From positions 124,001 through 188,000 of the forward strand of contig JRUP01000008.1 of the NCBI GenBank assembly GCA_000773965.1: a stretch of DNA of 64,000 nt, given 5' to 3'. A model generated the notes under the pieces. It ran no database searches and was not told the origin of the DNA. It worked only from the letters and a program-made list of their open reading frames with translations. Positions within the stretch are counted from its first letter, which is position 1; every line of letters begins with the position of its first letter. The stretch is from Enterobacter cancerogenus (GTDB lineage: Bacteria; Pseudomonadota; Gammaproteobacteria; Enterobacterales; Enterobacteriaceae). The translations under genes and the position numbers were made by a program. This document shows positions 48,404-59,283 of this stretch, piece by piece.

Positions 48404-49291
48404 TTACCTGGCGAGGATTTCGGCCAGCATGCGATCCACGCCGACCGTCCAGTCCGGCAGCGTCAACCCAAAGGTGCGCTGAAACTTGCAGGTATCAAGG
48501 CGTGAGTTATGTGGACGTTTAGCCGGCGTTGGGAATGCACTGGTCGGGACGGCATTCACCTGAGTGACGGCCAGCTCAATGCCGGCTGCACGTGCAATGG
48601 CGAATACGCGCTGAGCATAATCAAACCAGGTGGTGGTGCCAGAAGCGATCAGGTGATAAAGCCCGGTAACTTCTGGTTTATCCTGTGCGATACGGATCGC
48701 ATGGGCTGTGCAATCGGCCAGCAGTTCTGCACCGGTCGGCGCACCAAACTGATCGTTGATGACCGACATCTCACTGCGCTCATTACCTAAGCGCAGCATG
48801 GTCTTGGCAAAGTTGGCACCACGAGCGGCATACACCCAGCTGGTACGGAACACCAGATGACGAGAGCAAAGTGCAGCAGCCTGTTCGCCCGCCAGTTTGG
48901 TTTCACCGTAAACGTTCAGTGGTGCGGTCTGGTCTGTTTCCAGCCAGGGATTTTCGCCGCTGCCGTTGAAGACGTAGTCGGTCGAGTAGTGAACCAGCCA
49001 GGCACCCAGCACCTCGGCTTCTTTCGCGATGGCGGCAACGCTTGTAACGTTAAGCCGCTCGGCAAAATCGCGCTCGCTCTCGGCTTTGTCCACCGCCGTA
49101 TGGGCGGCGGCGTTCACAATCACGTCTGGCTTCAGCAGACGAACGGTCTCAGCCACCCCCGCCGGGTTATTGAAGTCCCCGCAGTAGTCGGTGGAATCAA
49201 AATCCACCGCGGTCATCCGACCGAGCGGCAACAGCGCACGCTGTAACTCCCAGCCCACCTGACCATTTTTGCCAAACAGAAGAATATGCAT
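48404..49291 (-). CDS. rfbD: dTDP-4-dehydrorhamnose reductase
   Basis: 295 residues. RmlD, last step to dTDP-L-rhamnose with NAD(P)H. Rossmann loop LLFGKNGQVGWELQRALLP, the catalytic YxxxK in NVYGETKLAGEQ, and STDYVFNGSGENPW. The start overlaps the rfbB stop by one base (TGATG), so translation is coupled. Order in transcription is rfbB, rfbD, rfbA, rfbC, the common enterobacterial order. Confidence 0.97.
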   Translation of the reverse strand: MHILLFGKNGQVGWELQRALLPLGRMTAVDFDSTDYCGDFNNPAGVAETVRLLKPDVIVNAAAHTAVDKAESERDFAERLNVTSVAAIAKEAEVLGAWLVHYSTDYVFNGSGENPWLETDQTAPLNVYGETKLAGEQAAALCSRHLVFRTSWVYAARGANFAKTMLRLGNERSEMSVINDQFGAPTGAELLADCTAHAIRIAQDKPEVTGLYHLIASGTTTWFDYAQRVFAIARAAGIELAVTQVNAVPTSAFPTPAKRPHNSRLDTCKFQRTFGLTLPDWTVGVDRMLAEILAR

Positions 49292-50376
49292 CAGTGACGT
49301 TCCTGGTAGTTTTTCGCGATCCAGTCCTGATAACTGCCGCTTTGAACGTTATTCACCCACTGCTGGTTATCCAAATACCATTGCACGGTTTTACGGATGC
49401 CGGACTCGAAAGTCTCCTGCGGCTGCCAGTTCAGCTCATGGCTCATTTTGCTGGCATCAATGGCATAGCGGCGGTCATGGCCTGGACGGTCGGCTACGTA
49501 GGTGATCTGCTCGCGGTAAGAACTGGCTTTTGGCACCATCTCGTCGAGCAGATCGCAAATAGTGTGCACCACGTCCAGGTTCTGCTTCTCGTTGTGGCCG
49601 CCAATGTTGTAGGTCTCACCTACCGCACCTATGGTGACGACGGTGTAAAGCGCGCGGGCATGATCTTCGACATACAGCCAGTCGCGGATCTGATCGCCTT
49701 TGCCGTAAATGGGCAGCGCTTTGCTATCCAGCGCATTGAGGATCACCAGCGGGATCAACTTCTCCGGAAAGTGATACGGCCCGTAATTGTTGGAGCAGTT
49801 GGTGACGACTGTCGGCAGGCCATAGGTGCGATGCCATGCGCGCACCAGATGATCGCTAGAGGCTTTAGACGCAGAGTAAGGGCTGCTTGGCGCGTATGCT
49901 GTGGTTTCGGTAAAGAGCGGCAACTCAGTGCCTGCACTGACTTCATCCGGATGTGGCAGATCGCCGTACACTTCATCAGTTGAGATGTGGTGGAAACGGA
50001 ACGCCAGCTTGCGGTCTTCATCCAGCTCGCTCCAGTAAGCGCGGGCCGCTTCAAGCAGCGTATAGGTGCCGACGATATTGGTTTCGATAAAAGCGGCAGG
50101 CCCCGTAATAGAGCGATCCACATGACTCTCAGCAGCCAGATGCATCACCGCATCGGGTTGATGGGTAGCAAAGACCCGATCCAGCTCCGCACGCTGACAA
50201 ATATCGACCTGTTCAAAGGTATAACGGTCACTTGCCGCTACATCGACCAGCGATTCCAGATTGCCTGCATAGGTAAGTTGATCAAGGTTGATCACTGCAT
50301 CCTGAGTTTCACGGATGATGTGGCGAACAACAGCAGAACCGATAAAACCGGCTCCCCCAGTTACAAGGATTTTCAT
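49291..50376 (-). CDS. rfbB: dTDP-glucose 4,6-dehydratase
   Basis: 361 residues from ATG 50376 ([20 protein letters not shown]). RmlB, second step of dTDP-L-rhamnose synthesis; extended SDR fold with [20 protein letters not shown] and the catalytic YxxxK in [15 protein letters not shown]. First of the rfbBDAC run; a 143-base A/T-rich gap upstream could carry an internal promoter for the rhamnose genes. Confidence 0.97.
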   Translation of the reverse strand: MKILVTGGAGFIGSAVVRHIIRETQDAVINLDQLTYAGNLESLVDVAASDRYTFEQVDICQRAELDRVFATHQPDAVMHLAAESHVDRSITGPAAFIETNIVGTYTLLEAARAYWSELDEDRKLAFRFHHISTDEVYGDLPHPDEVSAGTELPLFTETTAYAPSSPYSASKASSDHLVRAWHRTYGLPTVVTNCSNNYGPYHFPEKLIPLVILNALDSKALPIYGKGDQIRDWLYVEDHARALYTVVTIGAVGETYNIGGHNEKQNLDVVHTICDLLDEMVPKASSYREQITYVADRPGHDRRYAIDASKMSHELNWQPQETFESGIRKTVQWYLDNQQWVNNVQSGSYQDWIAKNYQERH

Positions 50377-50519
50377 AAGCAACTTTTACTTTCTAGTGAA
50401 TGAAATGGTCACCAAACAACGGTGTTTGCTCTGCGTTTTGACCGTGTTTTAGCGGCAGGCGCATGTAAATACATGGTCTGCTTTAAATTGGAGTGTTTTA
50501 TTTGCCGGTGCGTTCGGTA

Positions 50520-51527
50520 TTAATACAATAACGAGTACGTATATTCTTTCGCATTATTCGCCAGCGATAGGCGTTTTTGGTCGGAATTGACCAACAGTGA
50601 TATTGCCTCAATCCACTTTTGAGGATCGTTATTCAGCAATACGCCATTAATATTCTGTTCGATAAAATCACTATAGGGCGCGCAATTGCTGTAAACCCCT
50701 ACTGCACCCATACGAATGAAATCATAAAATTTGACTGGACCGCGCGCCCTATTGAAGGCCGACTCCAGTAAAGGTGCCAGACCAATATCGATTCGGTGGT
50801 GCTGCGTGTAATCCAGATAGTTTTGCCAACTCATCGGATGCAATACCGTCACGCGTGGCAGATCGCGATAGAGCTTATAAATCTCGTGCTCACCAAATAT
50901 TTCGAAGCTGGCTTGTGGACACTGCGCCAGCACGCCTGCCATCACCTCGCGCAACCAATACTTCTCGGCCTGATGCGAGCTTGAACCGTGGTAGGCGATT
51001 TTTACGGGCTGCTTTACCGCAAGCAACTGCGGCGTGGGCTTAGCAGGCACCACATCGGGATTGAGGTGCGCATACTTTCTCGCCAGATACGGCGTCGATA
51101 CCCAGATACTTTCACAATGCGAGGTAATCCAGCGATGCTGAGCGGCAGAGCGACGAATGATTTTGGTCCGATAGCCTTTAGGCAACGCCGTCAAAGCCGA
51201 TGGATCCAATAGATCGTCATCCATGAAATAAACCACCTGTGAGAAGTGATCCATATTACGGGCGATTTCGCGCTGCCAGGGGGTGGAAATAAAGCGGATG
51301 ACTACAATAGCGGTTCCGTTATCCACGTCGATAGTGGGTGTGGTTAAGGTATCCACTAGCTGACAGCGTGCACCGGGAAAACGACCTCTGATGGCAGCTT
51401 CAAAATAGGCCAGCGTCGGTGAATTGCCCTCATGCAAAATCAGTAATGTGCGGCACTCTGTCCCACTGCTTTGCTTATTCAACTTAAGATAGGGTTTAAA
51501 CAGCGCCCTCCTGATTAATTCGTCCAT
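50520..51527 (-). CDS. Glycosyltransferase, GT4-like fold
   Basis: 335 residues. The C-terminal half has a GT-B group 1 pattern: IAYHGSSSHQAEKYWLREVM (about residues 176-195), FEIFGEHEIYKLY, DIGLAPLLESAFNRARGP, then KFYDFIRMGAVGVYSNCAPY with the usual donor-binding Glu replaced by other residues. The N-terminal part is variable (DTLTTPTIDVDNGTAIVVIRF, VVYFMDDDLLDP). Probably transfers a sugar to the capsule repeat; donor unknown, rhamnose is plausible as the next genes make dTDP-rhamnose. The start lies 13 bases inside the upstream GT2 gene. Confidence 0.8.
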   Translation of the reverse strand: MDELIRRALFKPYLKLNKQSSGTECRTLLILHEGNSPTLAYFEAAIRGRFPGARCQLVDTLTTPTIDVDNGTAIVVIRFISTPWQREIARNMDHFSQVVYFMDDDLLDPSALTALPKGYRTKIIRRSAAQHRWITSHCESIWVSTPYLARKYAHLNPDVVPAKPTPQLLAVKQPVKIAYHGSSSHQAEKYWLREVMAGVLAQCPQASFEIFGEHEIYKLYRDLPRVTVLHPMSWQNYLDYTQHHRIDIGLAPLLESAFNRARGPVKFYDFIRMGAVGVYSNCAPYSDFIEQNINGVLLNNDPQKWIEAISLLVNSDQKRLSLANNAKEYTYSLLY

Positions 51528-53527
51528 GGCAGTACCACATTAGGAGTATGACTTAACGAGAAATCGGGTCGGTCGTAGCTCAGGTTAGGATTATAAGCCG
51601 GATCGTGTTGGAGCCGCCTGGCCCAGCGCTTTTTCATATAGCGCAGCTCACCCCGCGAGCGAGCCAGTTGCTCCGGCGTCACATCTTTGCCACGAGATAC
51701 CGACTCATGATGGTATAGCTCAGCAAACGGCGTCCAGACGATGCGCCAACCCGCCTCGCCGACCCGCAGACAGTAGTCCACATCGTTAAAGGCCACTGGC
51801 AGGTTTACTTCATCTAATCCATCAAGAGACAAAAAAAGCTCACGATGCGTGAGCAGACAAGCTGCGGTCACGGCAGATAGCTCCTGAGCACTCACCGCCC
51901 TGCGCTGGTAGCCAGGTTCATCAGCCGCCAGCCCACTATGAAAGTGATCGGCACAGCCCCCCGGCCCAACCGCATCCCCCGCATGCTGAACCCGGCCATC
52001 ACCGTAATAAAGCCGAGCCCCGACGATACCCACGCCCGGGCGGAGAAGATGGGAGACCATTTCATCCAACCACAGCGGGTTGATCACCTCAGTGTCGTTA
52101 TTAAGTAGACAGATAAGCTCGCCAGTAGCCTCTCGCACCCCGGCATTATTTATGGCGGAGTAGTTAAATGGGCGATCCCAGGCAATAACCCGTACGCCGT
52201 ATTCCTTGCTGATATAGGCGAAATAGGCAAGCGTCTCGACATCGTCGCTTTGGTTATCCATCACCATGATTTCGATGTTCGGATAATGGGTCTGCTGCAC
52301 CAGGCTCTCAATGCAGGATCTGAGATGAGCTAGTCCATTGCGAGTAGGAATAATCACCGACACGCGCGGCAGCTCAGCTGGCAGCGGCCAGCGCCAGCGG
52401 CAGATCCCATGCGGTGCCGACTCCAGCGTCACACCGACAGGCAACTCTTGCAGCATGTTTGCCAGCGTTTCATAGCCATCCTGCTGTGGTAAATCATCCG
52501 GGATATGCATCAATAGAGCCGGGATATGTGCAATATCTTTGGGCGCTATCAGGTGTGCCAATTGCAACCATCCGTAATAGCTCCCAGCCCCATTCTGCGG
52601 GATAGAGAATTTCCCCTGCTCACGCCACAGTCCACACCAGCCAATATAGTTCTGGCTGTGCAACAGCGTCTCGTTCCAGTCTGGCTTGAAGACGGGCGAG
52701 TGGCGCTTACCTTTGTCGTCCAGCAGATCGTGATCGCCGTATATCCATTGTGCATTCGGTGTCTGACGTAACTGATGCGCCAGCCACACCAGCGCTGCTG
52801 GAGCGATTTCTGCTCCCTCCGGAATGGCCCATTGCCACTCCCCCGCTGGCCGATCAGCGGCTGGAGGCTGTTCCAGTACGGTTATATGCGATGCCGGGTA
52901 ACACAGTGCAGCGATGCTGTTTAGCGTTCGCTGGCGGCCCGCCTTATCTCCGCCGCTCACCAGATGCAGACACACTCGAGGCAAATTGCCCCAGCGGGTC
53001 AGCAGACGATCAATGAGGCGTCGCTCACCAGGCTGCACGGTATCGAAATTAGCCAGCCAGTGTTCGTAGGCGTGCAACGGCCTGTCGTCGCGGATCTTAC
53101 CTACCAGCTGATAAGCCTGCTGTAAGTCGGTAAACCACAGATGCCATGACAGCCCCAGGCGTCTGCGCTTTTGCGCGTTTAGCCGCTGATAGAAATGCCA
53201 TACCCGGCGTAAACGACGCCAAAGGCTGGTGCCCGCAGACACCGGCGCAAAGCAGGTAATATTCAGCTGACATTCTGCCCCTTCACTGCTAGCAAGAAGA
53301 CCCACTTCACAGGCACCCACAGGCAGCCAGACTAGCTCGAGCAAAGTGCCACGGCGCGTAATCGGCAAAATTTTCTCGTGCCAGATCCCTTGATTGCACT
53401 GCCAACGTAACCGGGTTTCACCGCGTGATTGGTCAGTACGCAGAGTTCCCCGAAGCAAGAACCAACCCGCGCGTAATAAAGTGGTTTCTGGCAGTGCCAG
53501 AGGGTGCCAGTGGTGATTGCTATGCAT
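51515..53527 (-). CDS. Two-domain GT2 glycosyltransferase, first domain degenerate
   Basis: 670 residues. The C-terminal domain (about 387-600) is a clear GT2/WbbL-like transferase: LPRVSVIIPTRNGLAHLRSC, VMDNQSDDVETLAYF, ELICLLNNDTEVINPLWLDE and VAFNDVDYCLRVGEAGWRI; this type often transfers rhamnose or a related sugar. Residues 182-340 look like an eroded GT2 domain: LPRVCLHLVSGGDKAGRQRT aligns with the start of domain 2, and WIYGDHDLLDDKGKRHSPVF then KPDWNETLLHSQNYIG is the usual second half of a GT2 domain in such proteins. The N-terminal 150 residues are not recognised. It overlaps the next gene by 13 bases. Confidence 0.82.
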   Translation of the reverse strand: MHSNHHWHPLALPETTLLRAGWFLLRGTLRTDQSRGETRLRWQCNQGIWHEKILPITRRGTLLELVWLPVGACEVGLLASSEGAECQLNITCFAPVSAGTSLWRRLRRVWHFYQRLNAQKRRRLGLSWHLWFTDLQQAYQLVGKIRDDRPLHAYEHWLANFDTVQPGERRLIDRLLTRWGNLPRVCLHLVSGGDKAGRQRTLNSIAALCYPASHITVLEQPPAADRPAGEWQWAIPEGAEIAPAALVWLAHQLRQTPNAQWIYGDHDLLDDKGKRHSPVFKPDWNETLLHSQNYIGWCGLWREQGKFSIPQNGAGSYYGWLQLAHLIAPKDIAHIPALLMHIPDDLPQQDGYETLANMLQELPVGVTLESAPHGICRWRWPLPAELPRVSVIIPTRNGLAHLRSCIESLVQQTHYPNIEIMVMDNQSDDVETLAYFAYISKEYGVRVIAWDRPFNYSAINNAGVREATGELICLLNNDTEVINPLWLDEMVSHLLRPGVGIVGARLYYGDGRVQHAGDAVGPGGCADHFHSGLAADEPGYQRRAVSAQELSAVTAACLLTHRELFLSLDGLDEVNLPVAFNDVDYCLRVGEAGWRIVWTPFAELYHHESVSRGKDVTPEQLARSRGELRYMKKRWARRLQHDPAYNPNLSYDRPDFSLSHTPNVVLPWTN

Positions 53528-53594
53528 AAGAGGTTTACAGCCATGAAATGGGAAGGCTCGCTTCTGACTCCTGTCAGAGAATGAAATACGTCGA

Positions 53595-54509
53595 TTAGCC
53601 GATGAGCTTTTTTACCCGGGATGCCAACCAGGAGTCGCTCTTCTGTGGACTCTCTTGCTCTGGTTCTGGCAAGGCATCCAATTGCGCTTGTATTACTGCC
53701 ATCTCTGCTTTGACTTTAGGGGCCAACGCTGCCGCCAATAGACAGGTTTCGTCGTTGCGGTCATGGGCTTTAAAATAGGCTTTATGTTTTACACGATTGG
53801 ACGTGGCCGCGCTGCCGCGCAGGTGTTTACCGAGCAAGAACTCTTCTAGAGATTTAACAACATAATGGTTAATTCGTACCCCGCTCCAAAGCACTTCAGC
53901 ACTAACGCCGTTGCCGTGTTTTGGATGTAAGACCAAATCATGGCCCTGCGTATCGATATAACGGCCAGAGCGCAGATCGGCATGATGTGGATTGTTAAAG
54001 TGATTGACGCAGTTGGGTCTGACAATACTCTTAAAATTCTTATTGGCATTGAATTGCTGAGGGGCACGTTGGGTAAAGCGCTCTGTTACCAATCCCTCTT
54101 CAGCGAACAACTCACCGCTTGAACCAAAGTTTGCCCAGTTGAGCGCAACAGCACTTACCGAAGGGTCGTCAAACCATCCTTTCAGACTGGTTATTAAACT
54201 TTGCTCAGGACCGAGGGACACCAAAAATTCATCGGCATCGATAAATGCCAGCAAATCAATATCAGCGTCGCAACTACGTAGAATACGCTCGTAAGCGGGT
54301 AACTGCGGCTTTTGTTCAGCAACTGTTGGGAAGTCCAACACAGTTGCAATCCCCAGCCTTTCAAGCCCGTTGAGTAAAGTACGGGAACCATCATTACTCC
54401 CGTTATCGGCAATAATGAATCCGCTTACTCCTACAACCCTGTGGTATGCAACCCATTCTAAAAGGGCATCTATTTCGTTTTTAACAATTGCAGCAACTAA
54501 TAATTTCAA
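53595..54509 (-). CDS. Glycosyltransferase family 2/92-like protein
   Basis: 304 residues. N-terminal GT-A fold of the Glyco_tranf_2_4/GT92 type: LLVAAIVKNEIDALLEWVAY, HRVVGVSGFIIADNGSNDGS and the metal-binding FIDADEFLVS. The C-terminal 50 residues are Gln/Glu/Pro/Ser-rich and end SDSWLASRVKKLIG. Sugar and acceptor unknown. It lies 84 bases after ugd and 67 before the GT2 gene, within the capsule run. Confidence 0.8.
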   Translation of the reverse strand: MKLLVAAIVKNEIDALLEWVAYHRVVGVSGFIIADNGSNDGSRTLLNGLERLGIATVLDFPTVAEQKPQLPAYERILRSCDADIDLLAFIDADEFLVSLGPEQSLITSLKGWFDDPSVSAVALNWANFGSSGELFAEEGLVTERFTQRAPQQFNANKNFKSIVRPNCVNHFNNPHHADLRSGRYIDTQGHDLVLHPKHGNGVSAEVLWSGVRINHYVVKSLEEFLLGKHLRGSAATSNRVKHKAYFKAHDRNDETCLLAAALAPKVKAEMAVIQAQLDALPEPEQESPQKSDSWLASRVKKLIG

Positions 54510-54593
54510 AATGCACTCTCAGTCAAATTTCGGGTAAGTTGTCGCCTGCAAGAACTACCAATAACGAGGGATATTATTTTTAATTGGCGCATC

Positions 54594-55778
54594 TCAATCT
54601 GACCCAAAAAGATCGCGGGAATAAACTTTATAGGCTACATCGGCTAACTCATTAGCCATTCGGTTGCAGAGAATAACATCACTAATCGCTTTGAATTCTC
54701 CGATATCTCGAATAACCCGAGAATTAAAGAAGGTATCTTCTTTAATCGTTGGCTCAAAGACGACAACCTCGATCCCTTTAGCTTTGATACGCTTCATGAT
54801 CCCCTGAATAGCGGATGAGCGGAAGTTGTCGGAACCCGCTTTCATGACCAAACGATGGATGCCTACAATCTTAGGCTGGCGACTAATCACACTGTCAGCA
54901 ATAAAATCCTTGCGGGTGATATTAGCATCGACAATAGCGCGTATCAGATTACTCGGTACTTCCTGATAGTTCGCTAACAACTGCTTGGTATCTTTAGGCA
55001 GACAGTAGCCGCCATAGCCGAACGAAGGGTTGTTATAATGCGTACCTATACGTGGATCCAGACCAATGCCTTCAATAATCTGGCGACTATCTAGTCCATG
55101 TGACTGAGCATAGGTATCTAGCTCATTGAAATACGCAACGCGCATGGCGAGATAGGTGTTAGCGAACAACTTGATAGCTTCAGCTTCGGTAATGCCAGTA
55201 AGCAACACCTCAACATCCTTCTTGATGGCACCCTCTTTCAGCAGATCGGCAAAGCGCTGCGCACGCTCACTGCATTCACCCACCACGATTCGCGAGGGAT
55301 AAAGGTTGTCATACAGGGCACGCCCTTCACGTAGAAATTCAGGTGAAAAGATTATGTTTTCTGTGCCAAATTCCCGTCGCATCCGCTCGGTAAAGCCCAC
55401 TGGAATGGTGGACTTGATGATCATGATTGCTTGCGGGTTAATGCTGATTACGTCCCGAATAACGGCTTCAACGGTGCTGGTGTTGAAGTAGTTCGTGTTT
55501 GGATCGTAATCAGTTGGCGTGGCGATAATGACAAACTCGGCATGGCTATAGGCTTCGAATTTATCGAGCGTAGCCCGTAGGTTGAGAGATTTGTTAGCTA
55601 AATACTCTTCAAGTTCTTTGTCAACGATGGGTGATTTACGTTGGTTAATCAGCTCAATTTTTTTAGGGATGATATCAAGAGCAATAACCTGATGATTCTG
55701 GGCTAAGAGCACAGCATTAGAAAGACCTACATAACCAGTACCTGATACTACCAATTTTATATTATTTCTCTCACTCAT
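54594..55778 (-). CDS. ugd: UDP-glucose 6-dehydrogenase
   Basis: 394 residues (E. coli Ugd 388). Oxidises UDP-glucose to UDP-glucuronate in two NAD steps. NAD loop [18 protein letters not shown], catalytic Cys in [39 protein letters not shown], and the C-terminal [11 protein letters not shown]. It supplies glucuronate to the capsule; its presence predicts an acidic glycan. The start overlaps the GT61-like stop by 4 bases (ATGA), so it is co-translated. A second chromosomal ugd may exist elsewhere. Confidence 0.97.
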   Translation of the reverse strand: MSERNNIKLVVSGTGYVGLSNAVLLAQNHQVIALDIIPKKIELINQRKSPIVDKELEEYLANKSLNLRATLDKFEAYSHAEFVIIATPTDYDPNTNYFNTSTVEAVIRDVISINPQAIMIIKSTIPVGFTERMRREFGTENIIFSPEFLREGRALYDNLYPSRIVVGECSERAQRFADLLKEGAIKKDVEVLLTGITEAEAIKLFANTYLAMRVAYFNELDTYAQSHGLDSRQIIEGIGLDPRIGTHYNNPSFGYGGYCLPKDTKQLLANYQEVPSNLIRAIVDANITRKDFIADSVISRQPKIVGIHRLVMKAGSDNFRSSAIQGIMKRIKAKGIEVVVFEPTIKEDTFFNSRVIRDIGEFKAISDVILCNRMANELADVAYKVYSRDLFGSD

Positions 55779-56860
55779 TTGGAGCCACCCAACATGGCAT
55801 CAATCAATACTCTATTGCCTCTTGAATATCTTAAAACATCAATATAAAAGTGCTGATTATAATCACTCATCGAAATATTATGATCTGGTTTTATTAAAGA
55901 ATTGGAGCGTAAATCATCAAATAACGACTCAACATTATTAAACTTACTAGGGGAATTTGGCTTTATTAAACCTTCATGATTTGGAAACCGCGAAACAGAA
56001 CTCATATCGCCAATTGTAGAATAGCTGGTTTTCAAATCAATATGTGGTTTGAAAAATGAATCAAAGTTACGCCTCGGTATCATCATCACTTTACTATCCC
56101 AAGAGGAAAGCAACTCCGAAGCATAAATTGAAGAACCCTCAATAAAAACAATTTCCTTTGCTTTAGATAAAACATCAACCTGGGTCGAAATAGAATGCAT
56201 CTCAGGCGCGAAATATTTAAAACCATTGGAAATCAATAAGGATGATATGTAGGACTCCCCCATTATGGAACCACTATCAATAATATGAGACCTACCCAAG
56301 TATATTTTATCAAATGATAAATCATTAGCTTCATTTTGATTATTGACAGGGAATGCAATAGACTCTAACTCATTTAAATACCAAGGCTCAACTCCGCACT
56401 GTAAATTTGAACCTGGTTCGAAATACGTAACCTGCTCAAAACAGGTGGTTTCTTTAACAAGAAAACATTTTTCTTTTGGTATTCCAAAAGAGTTCAGTAT
56501 ATCTAATAAAAAGCCAGGCATTTGCGTTCTACTAATTCCTGGAATTGCGAAGGATGCGCAACAAAAAATGACACCATCAAAAGAGCCTTTTCTGTAGCCA
56601 TAAAGACGGTGCATTGACTCAGTAAGAATATGCCCGAAATGCAAATATAACGGCCCAGCAAAAAGATAATTACCCTTTATTACTTCCGTTTGTTCCCCCT
56701 CGGCAGGAAGAGTCAAAGACCCATCTATAAATTTTTTATTTTTTCTCATCACCCTCGAGTTAAAAGGCTTCTTCTGCGGACCACCAATAAACATACCATC
56801 TTTCGAAATGAAATATGGGGACATTAAAACATTAAAGTCAACTTCCTTTGAAAAAGTCAT
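55775..56860 (-). CDS. GT61-like (DUF563) glycosyltransferase, putative
   Basis: 361 residues, A+T-rich codons. A GT61-type acceptor pattern is visible at residues 68-90 ([19 protein letters not shown]) and a later segment resembles the GT61 donor region ([20 protein letters not shown], then [15 protein letters not shown]). GT61 enzymes transfer pentoses, GlcNAc and others. Membrane segments are absent. The donor cannot be predicted. It is downstream of the two-domain transferase with a 195-base gap and directly coupled to ugd. Confidence 0.68.
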   Translation of the reverse strand: MTFSKEVDFNVLMSPYFISKDGMFIGGPQKKPFNSRVMRKNKKFIDGSLTLPAEGEQTEVIKGNYLFAGPLYLHFGHILTESMHRLYGYRKGSFDGVIFCCASFAIPGISRTQMPGFLLDILNSFGIPKEKCFLVKETTCFEQVTYFEPGSNLQCGVEPWYLNELESIAFPVNNQNEANDLSFDKIYLGRSHIIDSGSIMGESYISSLLISNGFKYFAPEMHSISTQVDVLSKAKEIVFIEGSSIYASELLSSWDSKVMMIPRRNFDSFFKPHIDLKTSYSTIGDMSSVSRFPNHEGLIKPNSPSKFNNVESLFDDLRSNSLIKPDHNISMSDYNQHFYIDVLRYSRGNRVLIDAMLGGSK

Positions 56861-57055
56861 AATATTTATACTTTTTAATGGTGCGTGTGATTTATTTATA
56901 CGAAGTCAACTTATAAAAGCCAACCAGACTCATATTTTCACTTTAACAAAAAAAAGCTAAAATATGATCGACATTTAAAACACAACGAATTGAAACAGGG
57001 AGAGTAATTAGTCAATCAAATAATAAAAAAACTAATCACATCGTTAACATGCCAA

Positions 57056-59266
57056 TTAAACATCCCAAGCTGCTTTTGTGAAACCAAATCGATGCATTTC
57101 TTTTTCAGACCATTGATTCTTTTTAAACATCAAGTCAAATTCTTCACTTTTCTTTTCATTTTTACGCATACCATCAGTGGCTTTTTGAAGTTTATGATAG
57201 ACCACTGCCTGACTGGTATAAAAAATTCTCATATTCAACATGTGGCGTAAATAGTCACACATAATTCTGTCTGAACGATAATGCCGGCCAAATTCAGCAT
57301 CCAGGTATCCAACCTGCTCAACTATTTCACGGCGCATATAAGTACAAAAGAAGGGTGCGAAATTAATTTCAACCTTCTCTCCATCGTGAAATAAAGGCAC
57401 TGCCTGAATGTTATTATGATGCCGAGATAGATTAACATCACAATCCATACTGGAATTTGCAAATGGTACATGAGTAGTGATAGTTTTTGTTCTAGCGAAT
57501 AATACCTGACGAGGCACGACCAAGCCGATATTTAAGTCTTGATAAGCCGTCTGCTGCATTGATTTTAAAGAGTTTCGTGTAATTAATGCATCATTATTAA
57601 GCAATACAATATCACTATTTTTCCTGGCGATTGCTATACCTTGATTGACAGCATAGGTAAACCCTGCGTTAAATTCATTCTCGATATAAACAATGCCAAA
57701 TTCATCAATTGCTTTCCCAGCGAGCCAACTGCGCACCTCTGTAGAAGAAGCATTGTCTACCACAATTACATCAACATATTGCCTGTCATAATATTTTCGG
57801 ATTAATGATAGACAATCTTTAATATCATCCAAAGACTCATAATTAGGTATAATGATTGTCACATGGTGGTCAAGCTTAACTTTAGGAAAAAGATATTTAG
57901 TAAGTTCCTTTTGGTTGAAACGAAGCAGTGCTCTACCTTTAATAAACTCTCTAGTATTGTGTTGCTCGCGAACAATATCAATATAGCCATTCAACGAATT
58001 ATCGTTAGTAATGGCATTTTCTGCCAGTTCAAAAAAATAATTTGAGAGAAGAACAGGCACTGAAATTATCTTAAACTCGCTGCTAATTTTTAGGATCAGA
58101 TCCCAGTCAACAAAACGTTTTAGTCGCGTATCAAACATACCTGTCTTTTCAAATACCAACTTACTATGCATAAAACAATTGAGGTCTATGTAATTTCGAT
58201 TTTCCAGCAATCCTTTATTAAAGCTGCCAAATCGGATGGCAAAAGGCTCTGGGTGATTACTACGATAGAGATATTGTCCCGAATAAGCTGCTTGTGCATA
58301 AGACGACTGGTGAAGTGCCGCAACCATAGCTGTAAGATATTCTGGTTGCCAAGTATTATCTGAGTCCAGATAGGCTATCAGTTCACCTTTTGCAGCGCGA
58401 AGGCCAATATTACGTGCTTCTGAAACGCCTGAACGACCAGGACCCGCAATTAAGCGCACCCGCTCATCATCAAAGCTTTTTACAGCATCTGCCGTATCAT
58501 CGCTGCTACCATCATCTATCACTATTAGTTCGAAATGTGGATAGGTTTGTGCCAGAACAGATAAAATAGCTGCTTTGATCGTTTCTTCTCGGTTATAGGC
58601 AGGCATAATAATAGTGACTAGTTCAGTCAGATTATGCTCTTTAGTGTACGCCATTAAGCGACGACGCAGGTTTTCCATCATGGCGAAGCAACGTTTATCT
58701 TCTTCGCGGAATGGGGCATAGATCATGGGATTAACCATGGATTCGGCTAAGAATTCTTCGAAGTTAGTAAATTTACGATTATGTTGCCATGACGTTGCAA
58801 CTTGTTTGAGAAGCTGACCACTCTTTGCGTCCAATAATTCTAATTGATGTGTTCTGCCATCCATAAATTCTGCAGGTACACTCATGCGGAATCCATGTTT
58901 TCCCTGATTGATTTTATTGAGGGCAAGGTCTTCACGTTCGACATTTGCAATAATATGATACGGTTTCCCATCAATTTTAATCAGTGCAGTTCTCGACTTT
59001 TCATCTCCAACCTCTGCCAACCACCCATACAATTCCCCACTACCACCACCTTTCAGATTAAAATCACCACGGATATTTTTATTCATATTGTTCGTAGTGA
59101 GTTTAGGAGTGGTCGAAACTGCAGGGGAGTTTTTTATTTTTGTTGGATCACAAGGGTGACGATTAAGAAAACGTCCTATTTTTTGATAGTGGACAAAGGG
59201 ATCCATACCGGATAAAACCACATCCTTGTAATTATCCAGATACCATTGTTTATCGAAGTTTTGCAT
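57056..59266 (-). CDS. Two-domain GT2 glycosyltransferase with N-terminal WY-DV repeat
   Basis: 736 residues. Residues 4-38 are one WY-Y-DV-HY repeat (FDKQWYLDNYKDVVLSGMDP, then FVHYQKIGRF). Residues 79-150 form a beta domain (GWLAEVGDEKSRTALIKIDG, KHGFRMSVPAEFMDGR) seen in other transferases. GT-A domain 1 is at 215-400: TIIMPAYNREETIKAAILSV, VIDDGSSDDTAD, AYLDSDNTWQPEYL (DxD-like DSD) and FVDWDLILKI. GT-A domain 2 is at 467-700: VTIIIPNYESLDDIKDC, VDNASSTEVRSWL, VLLNNDALITRNSLKSM. Two catalytic domains suggest a polymerising enzyme that adds two sugars in turn. It follows the coiled-coil gene by 17 bases and has A+T-rich codons. Confidence 0.85.
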   Translation of the reverse strand: MQNFDKQWYLDNYKDVVLSGMDPFVHYQKIGRFLNRHPCDPTKIKNSPAVSTTPKLTTNNMNKNIRGDFNLKGGGSGELYGWLAEVGDEKSRTALIKIDGKPYHIIANVEREDLALNKINQGKHGFRMSVPAEFMDGRTHQLELLDAKSGQLLKQVATSWQHNRKFTNFEEFLAESMVNPMIYAPFREEDKRCFAMMENLRRRLMAYTKEHNLTELVTIIMPAYNREETIKAAILSVLAQTYPHFELIVIDDGSSDDTADAVKSFDDERVRLIAGPGRSGVSEARNIGLRAAKGELIAYLDSDNTWQPEYLTAMVAALHQSSYAQAAYSGQYLYRSNHPEPFAIRFGSFNKGLLENRNYIDLNCFMHSKLVFEKTGMFDTRLKRFVDWDLILKISSEFKIISVPVLLSNYFFELAENAITNDNSLNGYIDIVREQHNTREFIKGRALLRFNQKELTKYLFPKVKLDHHVTIIIPNYESLDDIKDCLSLIRKYYDRQYVDVIVVDNASSTEVRSWLAGKAIDEFGIVYIENEFNAGFTYAVNQGIAIARKNSDIVLLNNDALITRNSLKSMQQTAYQDLNIGLVVPRQVLFARTKTITTHVPFANSSMDCDVNLSRHHNNIQAVPLFHDGEKVEINFAPFFCTYMRREIVEQVGYLDAEFGRHYRSDRIMCDYLRHMLNMRIFYTSQAVVYHKLQKATDGMRKNEKKSEEFDLMFKKNQWSEKEMHRFGFTKAAWDV

Positions 59267-59283
59267 TTTTCATCTTCCTGAAA

